From: Owenia fusiformis
Lineage: Eukaryota; Annelida; Polychaeta; Sabellida; Oweniidae
Assembly (NCBI GenBank): GCA_903813345.2
Contig: CAIIXF020000002.1
Location: 4,750,001-4,814,000 of the forward strand
Direction of reading: 5' to 3'
Length of the DNA: 64,000 nucleotides
The position numbers were made by a program, and so were the translations under genes. The number at the start of each line of letters is the position of its first letter. The stretch's first letter is position 1. The notes under the pieces are model-generated. The model did no database searches, was not told where the DNA came from, and saw only the letters and a program-made list of their open reading frames with translations. Shown piece after piece: positions 24,966 through 37,357 of the stretch.

Positions 24966-27900
24966 TGGAAAAGTTTTTAATAAGGTTATCCTCATCTTAT
25001 CTCTTTTCTTTGTTGTCCCTTTAAGTGTGTAGGTAGATGTTTACCACACACGTACACAGTACAAGACACCCTGATTCTATAAATCCAATTGTTTAAATTC
25101 TAAGAAAAGATTCCAAATAAGGCCTGAATATCAACAGAATTCGTTAAAATGTCTGGGTGTAAAAAAACATCCCCACACCCTTCATATTTTGCACGTGATA
25201 CTTAACATGCACTCTTTGTTGAATAATGCAACTGAAGATCCAGGGATATGTTCTATGTATGCCATTCATTGTTTCCTTATCAAGATGATTAAGGGTCAGA
25301 TGATCTTGGAGGGGAGGGGGATAATCTATTTTCAAATTTAATAAAAATTATTTATCTATTTACTCTATTCTATTAGAAAAAATAATTTGTGAGAATATCA
25401 TTAATATGATATTTAGTATAAAGTTGTTCAAATAACATGTTGTTCTTTTGTGAATATTTTAGTTTGAAAATTGAGAAGAAATAGGAACATTAAAATAAGG
25501 CATTCAATCAAAACATTTAAAGCATGCACCCCCATAATATATCATTGAACATATTCCCTTTCTATAAAAGTAGAATATGTTTAAACACAATATTACCAAA
25601 ACTAAATTGCCGTAATATTAAAGGGATGCAAAAGAATTGCTTTTATTACAATACAGTAACAGTACCACCATTTCTATGTATGATAGGGTTAAGGTAAAAA
25701 ATAAATGAAATAAAAACTATTTAAATAACTAAAGTGTGTTTCCACTTTCAAGTTTTGCACTTATATACTCTTAGAAACTCTAGTATTAAAAAGAAAAAGA
25801 AAAATACAGAACAAGTTTGTTGTTTACATATGCTAAAATAGCTTTCAAGTTAATAGAGCTTACCACAATAATTCAAGTAAAACAATAAACTTATCTGTTA
25901 TCCATTAGGTAATCATTATTAAGGTGAAATAAAAAATTCCCCAAAAACCAAATCATTATGTAAAAACAACAAGTATTTCACATAAATTATATTTAAAGCT
26001 ATGTATTTAGAAACTTTCCAAGATATCTAAATTATAAAATACCTTATCATAATATATAGATCTCAAATGAATATTTGTTAATTTCCATAAGTTACATCCA
26101 TTTAGAAGCATGGTTAAACCTCTAAAATATGTCCCACCACTTTGATCGCAGCTATAAGTGACTGCGAGTTAGTAACGAGGCCCCACCTTTGTGCCCGCAT
26201 TGCTATCTATCAGGACCTACTTTCGGCTGATCAAAGAACTGAAGGAACTACTTTATAAAGGGATGGAGCACTAACCTGTCACAACATAGGCAGAGCGAAC
26301 GTCAAATTTCTAATAAATCTCATCTTCATTGTTTTATCATGTGATAATTTCAGGGTTGTCATCGTATATTAAAAAATAGTTCCCTCCCGAGCCCATTAGT
26401 GAATACATTCGTCAAATCATCTTTTGATTAATAACCCCATAAATCTCAATTTTTTACGATGATTTTTTAAGTATACAACACAGACAAAGGGATGCTACGA
26501 CCATATGTGAAAAGTCGGTGAAATATGGACATTCTTAATTTTATAATTATAGGGATATTTAGGTTATATAGGGACAGGGCTTGCGTTAATTGCGTCAAAC
26601 TGTCCCATCGACGCAAGATCTCGATGTAAGTAATTCTTATGTTTTGTTTTATACACGTCTATTTGTTTTACATATTCTTTATGGTTTTGTATTAATGAAT
26701 ATCGCATTGTCACTTTATAGTGTATTAGTCTTTTTATGATGCACCCCTCATAGGTGTGCTTCACTTTGTAGAATGTGAACCCATCTCATAAATAAATTAC
26801 AAGGAGACTGCTTCTTTTTGTTCCCACTTTTCGTATTCTTTGAAGGTAAGATTATGTATTTTATACTCAAATATATAGAGGTATGCACATGAAAGTATTG
26901 TAATTGTAAACCCATGCTATTTTAAATTTTTCAAATATTTTTTATAGCTTGACCAACAGATTGTTTTTCTCTGTATATATATATCTTTTATCAACTCTTT
27001 AGATGTCATATCATGACATATTAGTCACTCAGGTAGAGCAGTTCTTCCCATTGTCGAGTTGAAGAACTGGTATCTTTATCCTGGCTAGAACCATAGACAA
27101 TTCTAGCCAGCGCCAGCCTTTTATCGAGTTAGCAGCACTCTAGTAATCGCCGGTATAGGTCAGCAGTCATAGGTCAAAGACAAATCACAAGAAGTGCTGT
27201 GACCTGGGTTTGAACTGTGCTGTCAAATCTTTTGGATATTCAAGGCGACGGCTATTTCTGTCACAAATTCGATCTCCTTGGCAGAGTGACAGTTATGATC
27301 TTTAACAGAATTTTTGGCAGAACTTTGACAACTTTTATCTAATCTACATTAATTATTTTCTAAATGTGTATAATAGGTTTATTTGTCATAATCTTAAAAA
27401 AACAAATTACACCTATTTAAAAAATACTTCTTTTAGATGGATGGAGTCCCTTGAATTAAAAAAAGAAAATCGAAAAAATATTTGACAGCGTATTGAGATA
27501 AATTTCACAAAACAAGACATTTTTCAATAATGATGACATTAATCACATGTTAATCCTGCGATAAAATTAAAATAAGCAGGTAAACTAATAAGCGTTGTCA
27601 AAAAATCGTTTATATTCAATTACGATTGAATAAGTGGGTGTTTGTTTTAACTCAAACAGGTATATAATGATAAAATCAATTGTGAGGTGGTCGTTTAGTT
27701 TCCAATTATGACAGTATGATAGCATCGTTGAATGTTTTTTTCAAGCTGAAAGTGCCAAGATTCGGAGTTCAACCTCATCACTCTTTATTTGAATGGTCCC
27801 TTGTGATATGAAAATATATGAAAAACATCTGGTTATTCACATTTCACAGGCAGCATTGAGATATTAACATTGCCAATTCAAAAGCAAAAAACAAATGCAT

Positions 27901-29775
27901 AAAAAAAACATTACTTTGGATTAAATAAATAGATTTTTTATACAATTCAAGTTATTTCAATCTAAATAATCACTTCCTAAAAATAACCATGGATACTAAA
28001 TTAATGTAAGCAGCAATTCTGATGTTTTGATATTTTAGTTTAGTTTTTTGTAATGTTTTGATGTATACAGTAAAAAAATAAACATCCTAAGAATTTATCA
28101 ATGCTACCATTATTTGTAGAAAGCATTATAAGAATGAACAAAAAAAATAATTCAATTTCCAAAATAATAGGTTTATTGTTCTTTGAAAATCTCTCTGGGA
28201 TCTATGGCACAAGATACATATGCTTAACATTGCGGTGAAATCAGGTGGAAGGGAACAATCATTGTCAATTACATTTCATAGGAAACATCACATAGATCAA
28301 AGTCCGATCTTTAGGATTTCATAAATAAGCCATGGCAAAAAAGATTTAGATATAATCGGAGGTATTACAACCAATTACACTTTTATTATGACGATTTGAT
28401 TGAAATGTGGTTGCTGATACAAAAAGGGTTTAAAAATGACAGAGTTTCTATGATTATGTATTATTTATTACGATGAAAGATTCACTTACTTATACGTCTT
28501 ACTCTTGTGTTTTCTAAATGCATTTTGTGGCATAAAACTATTTTGTTTGAACGCTGCAAAAACATAAAACATATTATGCATACCTGAGTTTGTAAATTTT
28601 TCATATTTTTATTTACTTTTATATTCTACAAAAAAAGTATTTTAAAACATTGTGAATTATATTTTTTTATCTTTTCACTTTTTATTTTTGATTTATTTTT
28701 TCAATTTTAATTTGTCTATTAAAAATGAATTAATAAGAAGATGATCATATATAGATTATGGTTTCTCCTTTAGGAGTCAATGGGATACCAGATAATATCA
28801 TTTGGTCTATTAATAGGGTAAAAGGTGGAATTACATGCAGTGTACTCAATGGGATAGTTTGTTCAGAAGAATTTTCAGAGCAACATTCTAGGATTTCGAA
28901 ATTTTTAAGAACATACATGTATTTTTTTCAATGTCATACTAAAATTATGATTTTTGAATTTTTTTACAAGTGCACAGAATTACAGAAGACAAGGAATCAA
29001 TTGAAGGTGTCGAGTGACATTAATAAAATGAATCAATAAAATGACCAAAAACTTCATATTTCCACAAAGTTGAAAGTATTCCCAAACTTGCACAATATAA
29101 AACTGTTTTTTTTGCAATAATTTAATTAATGATATAAATAAAACTACTGGTAATTGAAGCCAAGCTCGTTGGTTTGTTGATTTGTGCAAAAGAGTTTTCG
29201 TAACCACACGCAAGTGATAACATTAAATATTTTGAGTTGCATATACAATGTATTCCCATTTCTATTTTTTGCTTTTATTCTGGGAGTCTCTAAGTTCATG
29301 CATAAGGCACAAAAACTGAAAAAATAAAATGAGTCACAAAATGTAGGTCATTCATAAAAAAATGAATACCAATTCAGAGGATGTCTGTCTAGTTAAGAGA
29401 CGGATTTTAATTTTTACTCTATTCAGAAAACACCTAAAACATCACTTGGGAAAATATGTTTTTTGATTTTCTTTTGATAAAAAATGCAATTAGTAGAAAC
29501 CCCCAATGTAATAAGTAATGTACATGTAGGAGCATACTACGAATATATTTCCTTTTTTGAACGAATGTTAAATGCATTTACAGGGCAGAAAGCAAGCTGC
29601 AAACAACACCTGTTAGTCAAAATAAGTAAACATGAGAATAGCAAGAACAATGCGCAATGAAACCCTAAGCAAATGGGCCTCAATTCAATCCTCTGACTTA
29701 AACCATTCATTTTACAGTTCAGTATCAACCAATCAGAGATCATAAGCAAACCATGTCAATATCCAGTAATTTAAA
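24966..29775. other. AT-rich sequence with one GC-rich island, no gene supported
   Basis: Most of this stretch is featureless. At 26131-26310 the composition becomes markedly less AT-rich and one plus-strand frame is open for about 48 codons, but it lacks splice signals and similarity I recognise. At 27021-27230 there is a tRNA-like A-box pattern and a GGGTTTGAAC motif 185 bases apart, too far for a tRNA gene. The frame at 28758-29039 has no coding signature. Confidence 0.45.
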
Positions 29776-29910
29776 ACAAGGCATTAACATGCAAAATGTC
29801 ACCACCTGCCATTTGTTACAGACACCAAATGCCAACCTCCAAACATCGAAAACTTCCACAAAAAAGTTTGAGACAATATGTCACCACCTGTGGTATTGGT
29901 GATGAAATAA
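29776..29910 (+). repeat. Dispersed repeat (GGCATTAACATGCAAAATGT family), copy 2
   Basis: It shares GGCATTAACATGCAAAATGT, CACCACCTGCCATTTGTTAC and the CCAA-rich middle with the other copies. It ends near GTCACCACCTGTGGT, which is partly inverted relative to the start (CACCACCTG). Confidence 0.7.
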
Positions 29911-32842
29911 TAAAATCAACACAATCTTTAAGGAACTGCAACAGGCTCTGATTGGCTGAATGACTCATTGGTTTATCACCAACAGTTGGAGTAAAAACCA
30001 AATTTGATCTTGCAGAGGGTAGATATGCAATAAATTCGTTTCTGCACATTAACATGGTTTAAGTATTTGAACTTTTTGCACCAGAGAGAACACAACGACA
30101 TATGTCTCATTTTTACAAGAATTCTACTCAGTGTTAGCAGCAAGAACAATAGTGACCTATAACCCTACTAGGAAGTCGTTCAAGAAAGCCATCATATACA
30201 GTTCACTTCCTACACAATATTGCCTTATGTGTTTTACGCAAGACCTGGGAAATAGACATTTAGATTATTTTTTTGTTTACTGGAGCAGGGGATATTAGAG
30301 AAACTGATACTTGAATTTGGTTTTTAGTGATATCCCTTTTTAAGATGCATCTCTTGTAAGACCTGGTTTTCTAATTGTCCATTCCAACTTAAAGGACTCA
30401 TACTAATTTTGAAAAAGAAAAGTTTAATCATTCAAATGCAACTTTTCATGACTTATAATAGCTACAATCTTGACACATTTGACACAACCAAATATATTGT
30501 CAATTATAAGCTGCATCTTTGTAACATTTATTTTCACTTGGCGCAGCATGAAAACCATGAAATAAAACATTTATTTTCAAAAGATTGAATTTTGGACTTT
30601 TTTTGATGGCATATAGCCTTTAAAGGTTTGCAATAACATGCGATGTTGTTACAGAAAAAACAAACAAAAACATGTTCCCAAGCATTTACGAACAACTAGC
30701 TACAAAACAAAAAGTATCAATGAATAACATTAGCTGACAAAAACAGTAATTTATTTATTCTCATATATTGTTTTCTTTATTGAAAAACTTATGCGATGTA
30801 TTTGCAAGTATTTCAACCATGTTACGTGCTTTAAAAATCCAATATTTTTTTACTCTGTTACATCTTTTAAATATCACAGCCAGATATTTATTTCCAAAAG
30901 CTATGGATATCATTTCAATAAGAAACACAGACATTTCCATAAGAAACACAATACATTTCATTTCCTTTACTGCTATCACATAGTACACATAAACAAACCA
31001 GATTACTCATGGGGGTAATTTTTTATATAAGTTTATTTTGAGGATAATTATCACTACAGATGGGGTAGATCCTGATCTGCTAAAGGATAACACCAGAATC
31101 CAGGATCTTTTTGACAGGTCAATGCCTAGGATAATTTATCTGCTCTTTCAAGTGGGATTTTTTTTGTAGTAGGCTGAAAACATGTGCTGAAAAAAGGGTT
31201 ATTATCGGGTCATAAAAGAGACAAAATGGAAATGCAAAAAATGAAGTTATTATGGGTTAGATTGGTGCAATGGAAATACATATGCATACTGTTGCTTAAA
31301 TTACTTGTATTTAGGAGAGGCACCCAGGATCCTTAGGTGAGGTCAATTTTCATAGGTGAGGCAAAATAAGCCAAATAAAATATTTTGCCTCTACAGGAAT
31401 GATCTTTACAGTTTAAGTCATTGAAATGCTGAAAAAATATTTTTAAAAACTTTTTCCGGGGCAAGCTGCCTCTCTAGCATATTATATAATTCATATTTAC
31501 TCAGATGTGGATGCCCATCAGCCAGCTACATTAGTTTGAATGCTTATGAGGTCTTGATAATCTCAAATGAATCATTAATGGCCTTTACAGGAAACCTTTA
31601 AAATCAAAATGAATTCCTATAATGAATTTATAAAATTATTGAAAATTAATTTTGTTTTATGAATATCATAATGAATTAATTTTCTTAAAAAAAGTAAAAA
31701 AAGCTAAAGTTTAATTAATTGTTTTGCTTGTTTTAAATTACAATAAAATAACGATAAAAGTGCAATAAAAGAACAATAAAAGTAGGCTTAACAAAGCAAT
31801 TATCCGATTTTGAGAAAACTGATTCATGTATGAGTAAAGTCTGACAACGCCAAGTACAAACAAAGCAGACATGACGTAAATATGTTAAATAATGGAAAAA
31901 GCCATTTGATGAATCAATTGAAACATATGTGTTCCTGATACCACTGTAAGTGTAAACACAATTTCAAAATCTGGAAACAGCTGATCGAGCCATTAAACTT
32001 AAATAAGGCGAAATATGTAAATCCAGATGATGTTTTTGTAGGTACTATCTGGAGAGGTGATTTTGAAAGCTGAATGGTAGGCAAATGAATGTATTTACTC
32101 CAAGGTCAAACCTTGGGTGGATGGTTACTATAACGCACTAAATGACCCTATTTTGAGGCTCTGTGGTGAGAAAATTATGAATGAAACGATCATCAGGGAA
32201 ATACTGGTGCCAAAAATCAAATAAGATGAAATCAGATAGCATTCAAATATACCTGCCTGTTTAATAAGTTATTTGAGAGGCAAACATTTTATTAGTTCAA
32301 TCGATCGAGTACCGTTTGAGAACCATTTTGAAAATCCTGTTCGGCAAAATCTTCCTTTTCACTCATTGACAAAAAAGAATTTTAAAAATGGATCGGAGTA
32401 TTAGATGACTTGTTTTGCTCCTATACAGCTCTGCATCCGTAACCTAGTCCACATTCAATATAACATTTTCAGACATATTATCAATAGATAATATTTGTGG
32501 TTTTTAATTTTCTTTTTTATATTTATTTATATTTATATAGCCCCCAGCTTATTTTTCACAAACATGTTTGGAGAACAGAATTTATATAAGCTTACTTTAC
32601 AAAGAAACTCAATGGAAAAGCAAATCCAAGCAAATATGTGGCTAATTCCAAAATCACTATCGTTATGATTATAAAGCCGCACTTAGTAGAAAATTATTAG
32701 AACTCATTTGAAGAGTTACAGATATGGCCAGATATTGATATCCATTGATGGATAAAAGTGATATTCCTCATAAAATATAGGATTATCCTATACATGTACT
32801 TGCAAACTTGTAAAAAATAACCCAATATAATATACATGTATA
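29911..32842. other. AT-rich sequence, no gene supported
   Basis: I see no gene, RNA or organised repeat. The opposing frames at 30761-31018 overlap one another and reflect the AT-rich composition. Confidence 0.5.
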
Positions 32843-32975
32843 ACAAGGCATTAACATGCAAAATGTCGCCACCTGCCATTTGTTACTGACACTGACTGCA
32901 AAAAAACAAACACCAACTGCCAACCAACAAATGCCAAACACTGTCCACAAAAAAGTTGGAGACTATAACAACTTC
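32843..32975 (+). repeat. Dispersed repeat (GGCATTAACATGCAAAATGT family), copy 3
   Basis: The shared block GGCATTAACATGCAAAATGT is followed by CCACCTGCCATTTGTTAC and CACCAACTGCC motifs, ending near AGTTGGAGACTATAAC. Confidence 0.7.
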
Positions 32976-33481
32976 TGGTGAATTTCAGACAAAATTTAGG
33001 ATACAAGCATGATTGAATAGACCTATCAGGGGTTTCATTGAATTTTTTACAACTGAAATGCAAGAAAACAACTAGGAAAAATATGGGAAATTACAATTTT
33101 AACACTTGCAAATAAAAATTCCTCAAAACAAGAGCCGATTTTGACACCTGTTGCTCCCTGGTGATGAAACCCCTAATTATATTTTCAGTAATCGTAACCA
33201 GGTAAAAAATCAACGATTTGTTTCCAGGTAACAAAAGCACAAGACGAACGATTGTGGTAATTTTGGGGTCATTCGGTGCATTCTCATTAAAAATACCCCA
33301 AAATAATTTTTTCAAATCCAAAATAGGCTTGTGGTATAGTGGCTAGTAATCTAAATGAAAGACAGCATCGATCAAAAATATGATTTATACAGAAATTTTG
33401 GCAGGTGCCATGAGTCATTCGATATTTGGAATTCTACCTGTGCTGATTTGGGAGATATACTTGTACGAAAGAAATAAGCGA

Positions 33482-33857
33482 GATGCCAGGTAGTTACCAG
33501 TTTCACCACAAGGTGGCTAGTTCAGTTCATATAACATGGCAGATATGTAGTCGCAAATTCCTTTAAACCTGAAACATCATCAGTTTTAGACGTGGGCTTT
33601 CAACTAGATTAGTGGATTAATTTACAGAAATTATCCTATGTAAATATGTTCAGTAAAAGAAAATATTATCTGTCCAATATAAGAAAAGATATTTCATTTT
33701 TTGTGATTTTAGAACAAGGGGCCTATGGGGAATCTCCCTACTAGTAGAGAGAAAATAATATGTAATTTTACATGTAGATATCAAATATGATATCACTTCG
33801 GCTGAATTTTGAATATTTAATGACATAAATGATGATTATTTCTACTAATGCATCTAC
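33482..33857. mobile_element. Diverged copy of the GATGCGAGTAG-end MITE
   Basis: The left part, GATGCCAGGTAGTTACCAG and CACAAGGTGGCTAGTTC, matches 9874-10000. The right part, GGCTGAATTTTGAATATTTA then TTTCTACTAATGCATC, matches the right end of the 9874-10295 element. It is non-coding and decayed. Confidence 0.7.
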
Positions 33858-34177
33858 TCTATGGTATGACTATTTTGACATTCATGCAATAAATATTATT
33901 GCTTACATGCAAAAGCTCAACAATTATATGGCCTTAAAATTAAATGCGCTGAGAAACAGAGGTACTGTTGCTCCAAGTAAAATGGAATAATATTTTCCTG
34001 TTACATTGTAAATTGAGCATCATTGCTGACATTCAACATGCATATAATAGTGCCTTACATGTTTTGAAAATGTACAGATTGGTGAGATGAGCTTGTAAGA
34101 AAGACAAGATGAATGAGCAATGGGCAAGGTCACCTAAAGGGTAAAAAGGGTAAAGGGAAGTTAATCTGACTATCATT

Positions 34178-34245
34178 TCTCATCCTTGGCCCAAGAGTAA
34201 TTCATTGCATTGAAAGCAGTGAAGGACCGATCTTGAAGGATGATG
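34178..34245 (+). repeat. Short dispersed repeat (CATCCTTGGCCCAAGAGTAA), copy 1
   Basis: A 65-70-bp block from CATCCTTGGCCCAAGAG to GACCGATCTTGAAGGATG recurs at 62571-62650. Its ends CATCCTT and AAGGATG are inverted. Probably a very short MITE. Confidence 0.6.
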
Positions 34246-34426
34246 ATTTCTCAAGTTATCCACATATCGTACATGTATAACTGTATTACAATAATGTAAC
34301 ATGATACAACTATTGAAAACTAACAAACACAAAGATACCAAAAAGATCATAGCAATATATCATGACCTTTTTGTGTCCTTGTTTTTGAAGATTGGTTCAA
34401 TTTACATGTATATGATATGGGGTCAA

Positions 34427-35640
34427 CCCAGTTGTCCGAAACCCAGTTCTCCGAAACCCAGTTGTCCGAAACCCAGTTTTCCGAAACCCAGTTGTCCGAA
34501 ACCCAGTTCTCCGAAAATTAGGGAGATCTTATTTGAAAAATACAATTTTTTTTAAACGAACCTCGTTGTCGCAACCTCTGCGAATCACAACATAACATTG
34601 GAATAACGTTGACATTGCAAAATTAGGCTAAATATGCTAAGTCAAGACGTTAATTCTTTAATGTTGAGCCTACGAAAGTTCATATACAGGTGATATAGAT
34701 GTTCAAACAAACAAAGTTAAATTATGTTATTCTCATTGTAAAATAACGTTTACACAACATACATAGGGGTCTACAATTTTTAAACCAATTTTCTTTATGG
34801 CCCATGGGCCTTCTTTGAGAGGGAACAACGTTTTTCCAATGGGTGATGGGCGTTCATAAAAGGAAAAATAGCTTTCCCAAGCCAGTGGGCATTTATTTAG
34901 TAAAGTTAACATGTACATCTTTTGAAACCAAAACTTATTCTTCACTTACGTACTCTGTTCGAGAAATAGAGATTAAATTAAAAGGATGAAGTGAGTACAT
35001 GGCGAATATGAAACTTCTTGCGAATGGGAGAACATCCATTTTGATACGAGGACAGCCTGCCTTCGTTTCCAGTTGATCCCAAGTGATTAAGTTAAGAATG
35101 TTTTGTTCTTTTACGATTTGATAAGATACAGAGACTAAGAAATTAAATGCGACGAAATATTTTGACAACGTAATATGTATACTGTTTTATTCTTAAAGTA
35201 CTATATGCGTAAACTTATTTTATCTGTTTCAAAATGATTCATTTTATTTTGCCTACATGTATATAAAAGAGATTGAAGAAGATAAGATAAACTGTTCCGT
35301 AATATATATTGTGTTTTGATAACCTTTTTTTAGAATCACAATGTAAAATAAATTACCCGTTCCTGCCATTCTGGTAACGCGTGCAATGGATGCAATTCAA
35401 AGTGAGAGAGAGATCTATGAACATCAGAATGCGTCCATGCCATTAATTTGGCCAAATACATGGCATGAAACTGGCCTAAGCTTAAGTACGTCTCCCCTTT
35501 CTCTGGTAAATTATGACTTTATTTTTTCGGAGTAATGGGTTTCGGACAAGTGGGTTTCGGACAAGTGGGTTTCGGAGAACTGGGTTTCGGACAACTGGGT
35601 TTCGGACAACTGGGTTTCGAACAACTGGGGTGCACCCATA
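34427..35640. mobile_element. Foldback-type element with arms of 15-bp tandem repeats
   Basis: The left arm (34436-34520) is about six copies of a 15-bp unit, CCCAGTTGTCCGAAA. The right arm (35528-35635) is about seven copies of the same unit in reverse orientation (GGGTTTCGGACAACT). The outermost sequences (ATGGGGTCAACCCAG and the reverse of CTGGGGTGCACCCAT) are also inverted. The interior of about 1 kb encodes no transposase I recognise. A minus-strand frame (34935-35168) in the interior ends near a GTAAGT donor-like site, perhaps captured sequence. The Pro-Lys-Pro-Ser-Cys repeat peptides over the arms are artefacts of the repeat. Confidence 0.85.
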
Positions 35641-35652
35641 TGATATTATAAG

Positions 35653-35788
35653 TTATTGAATGATTTGAAGTGCAATACAGGATATATTCTGCTCGAGAAA
35701 TTCCGTATTGGCACGAGACGTAGTCGAGTGCCAATACAGAATATCGAGACAGAATATATCCTGTATTGAACTTCAAATCATTCAATAA
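35653..35788. repeat. Long imperfect palindrome (arms about 60 bp)
   Basis: The arm from TTATTGAATGATTTGAAGTG through ATACAGGATATATTCTG to CGTATTGGCAC is mirrored by GTGCCAATACAG...CAGAATATATCCTGTATTG...CTTCAAATCATTCAATAA, around a short centre near 35717. A second hairpin lies directly right of it (arms about 35806-35832 and 35877-35902: CTGTATTGCTACTGAGATTG and its complement). Confidence 0.85.
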
Positions 35789-35980
35789 CGTTTTTATCGT
35801 GCGATCCTCTGTATTGCTACTGAGATTGTCCTCTCCGTACCAATATTTTCTGTATTGCGACGGAGTTGATCAACGGGGACAATCTCAGTAGCAATACAGA
35901 TTGGTACAGCACAAGAACTGACCAATCAGAAGGCTTCATTTTACAGATCATACGATAAACATATATACATGTTCATATAC

Positions 35981-36527
35981 ATTGATAAGATCAATAATAT
36001 TACATGTTACAGAAAAAGAACAATGTTAAGCACAAAAATATCAAAAATGGAGACCATTACGATATATAATAATATCTTTTTGGAAAATACACAATTTGGT
36101 ATGCTCGTAATTTCAAGATTGGGATGAATTCATATATTGATAAGATAAATGATATTACATGTTACAGAAAACAATGTCAAACAAATAAACAAAAAATACA
36201 AAAAAATGGAGACCATATATGACAATATATTTTTGGAAAATACACAATTTGGTGTCCTCGTAATTTCAAGATTGGTTCAGTCTTATGAATTCATATATTG
36301 ATAAGATCAATAATATTATATGTTACAGAAAAAAGAGCAATATGTCAAACAAACAACAAAGATTACCAAAAATGTAGCCCATATATAATAAAATCTTTTT
36401 GGAAAATACACAATTTGGTGTCCTCATAATTTCAAGATTGGTCAATCTAATGAAGTCATCTATCGATAAGATCAATGACATTACATGTTACAGAAAAGAA
36501 CAAAATCAAACAAACAAAAAATGACAA
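35981..36527. repeat. Tandem array, four copies of a 155-165-bp unit
   Basis: The unit start ATTGATAAGATCAAT recurs at 35981, 36136, 36297 and 36462. Each contains ATTACATGTTACAGAAAA and TTTTTGGAAAATACACAATT. The last copy is cut short by the Tigger-like element beginning at 36530. Non-coding. Confidence 0.9.
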
Positions 36528-36529
36528 TA

Positions 36530-37355
36530 CAGTAAAACCTGTCCGATGGAATACCTCTCTGTAGGGAAAACCTATGAACAAGGAATGCTTTTCAAAAGAA
36601 CCAAATATTTTTCCATTGACTTACATGTTAATGGACCCTCTCTGTAGGGAAAACCTGTGAACAGGGAACAAGGAATACTATTTTGGTGCAAATTATGAAA
36701 ATTCACATGTGAACAAGGAATATGGAATATTGGTGACACTGTATATTCCATTATTTTTCAGAGGTGTGAAAGTCTTAAGCCAATATCTGATTCTAAAATG
36801 CTTGGATTAATATGATTAAGATAAGCCAATTGTTTACATGGTGAAGCATCCCACCCACTGTTAATTACCCTGATATATTTTAAAACTAATACTAATCTGT
36901 TACTTATTATCATAACACTAATTCTTCCTTTCAACAAACCTAATTACATCTAATTAGTTGTGATAATCTAGGGATTGACACAATTGTTTTCATGTTTTAT
37001 GGAGATAACAGATAATTACATGTGTCATGTTGAGCCAAATCTATTACAACAACTAGACATCATCATACACCAGCAGCAGCGGCTAAAATCAACATCGGGA
37101 GAATGCTCCTTACCCTCAGCAAAAGGAGGGAGGTGGGACACCTTCATACATCTTCCAAGATGTCACAACAAGGTCTAGCAACCAAGTATGGAGTTGGCAT
37201 TGGTAAAATCAATTAATGCCCAAATATATACAAAAAAATGCTTATTCGGCATATCTGAGTTTGCTGAAAGTGCGACCCCTCTCTATAGGGAAAACCTCTG
37301 AACAAGGAAACTTTCCTCCAGTCCGAAGAGCATTCCCTAATCGCAGGTTTTACTG
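36530..37355 (+). mobile_element. Pogo/Tigger-like element, 826 bp, with transposase relic
   Basis: It begins CAGTAAAACCTGTCC and ends GCAGGTTTTACTG, with TA on both sides (36528-36529 and 37356-37357). Subterminal repeats are of the type CTCTCTGTAGGGAAAACCT at both ends. The interior carries a decayed start of a pogo-type transposase (37103-37216). This copy provides the family assignment for the other CAGTAAAACCTGT elements in the window. Confidence 0.9.
37103..37216 (+). pseudogene. Relic of a pogo/Tigger transposase N-terminal helix-turn-helix
   Basis: The frame from 37103 reads through LTLSKRREVGHLH and MSQQGLATKYGVGIGKIN to a stop at 37214-37216. This matches the pattern of the CENP-B/Pipsqueak-type N-terminal DNA-binding domain of pogo-superfamily transposases: a basic segment, then 'K-x-S-Q-x-x-(L/V)-A-x-x-(F/Y)-G-(V/I)' (recognised from family knowledge). 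No second DNA-binding domain and no DDE catalytic domain remain, so it is dead. Confidence 0.75.
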
Positions 37356-37357
37356 TA

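Noticed and set aside
26577-26624. Possible 48-base exon between CAG and GTAAGT
   Set aside because: The acceptor lacks a pyrimidine tract and no flanking exons or protein family support it.
27021-27230. Possible tRNA gene or tRNA-derived SINE (A-box-like CTCAGGTAGAGC and GGGTTTGAAC)
   Set aside because: The two boxes are about 185 bases apart, no cloverleaf can be drawn, and no second copy occurs in the window to support a SINE.
34301-34555. Proline/lysine repeat protein (Pro-Lys-Pro-Ser-Cys units)
   Set aside because: It is the translation of the 15-bp arm repeats of the foldback element. The mirrored arm at 35519-35785 gives the same peptide on the other strand.
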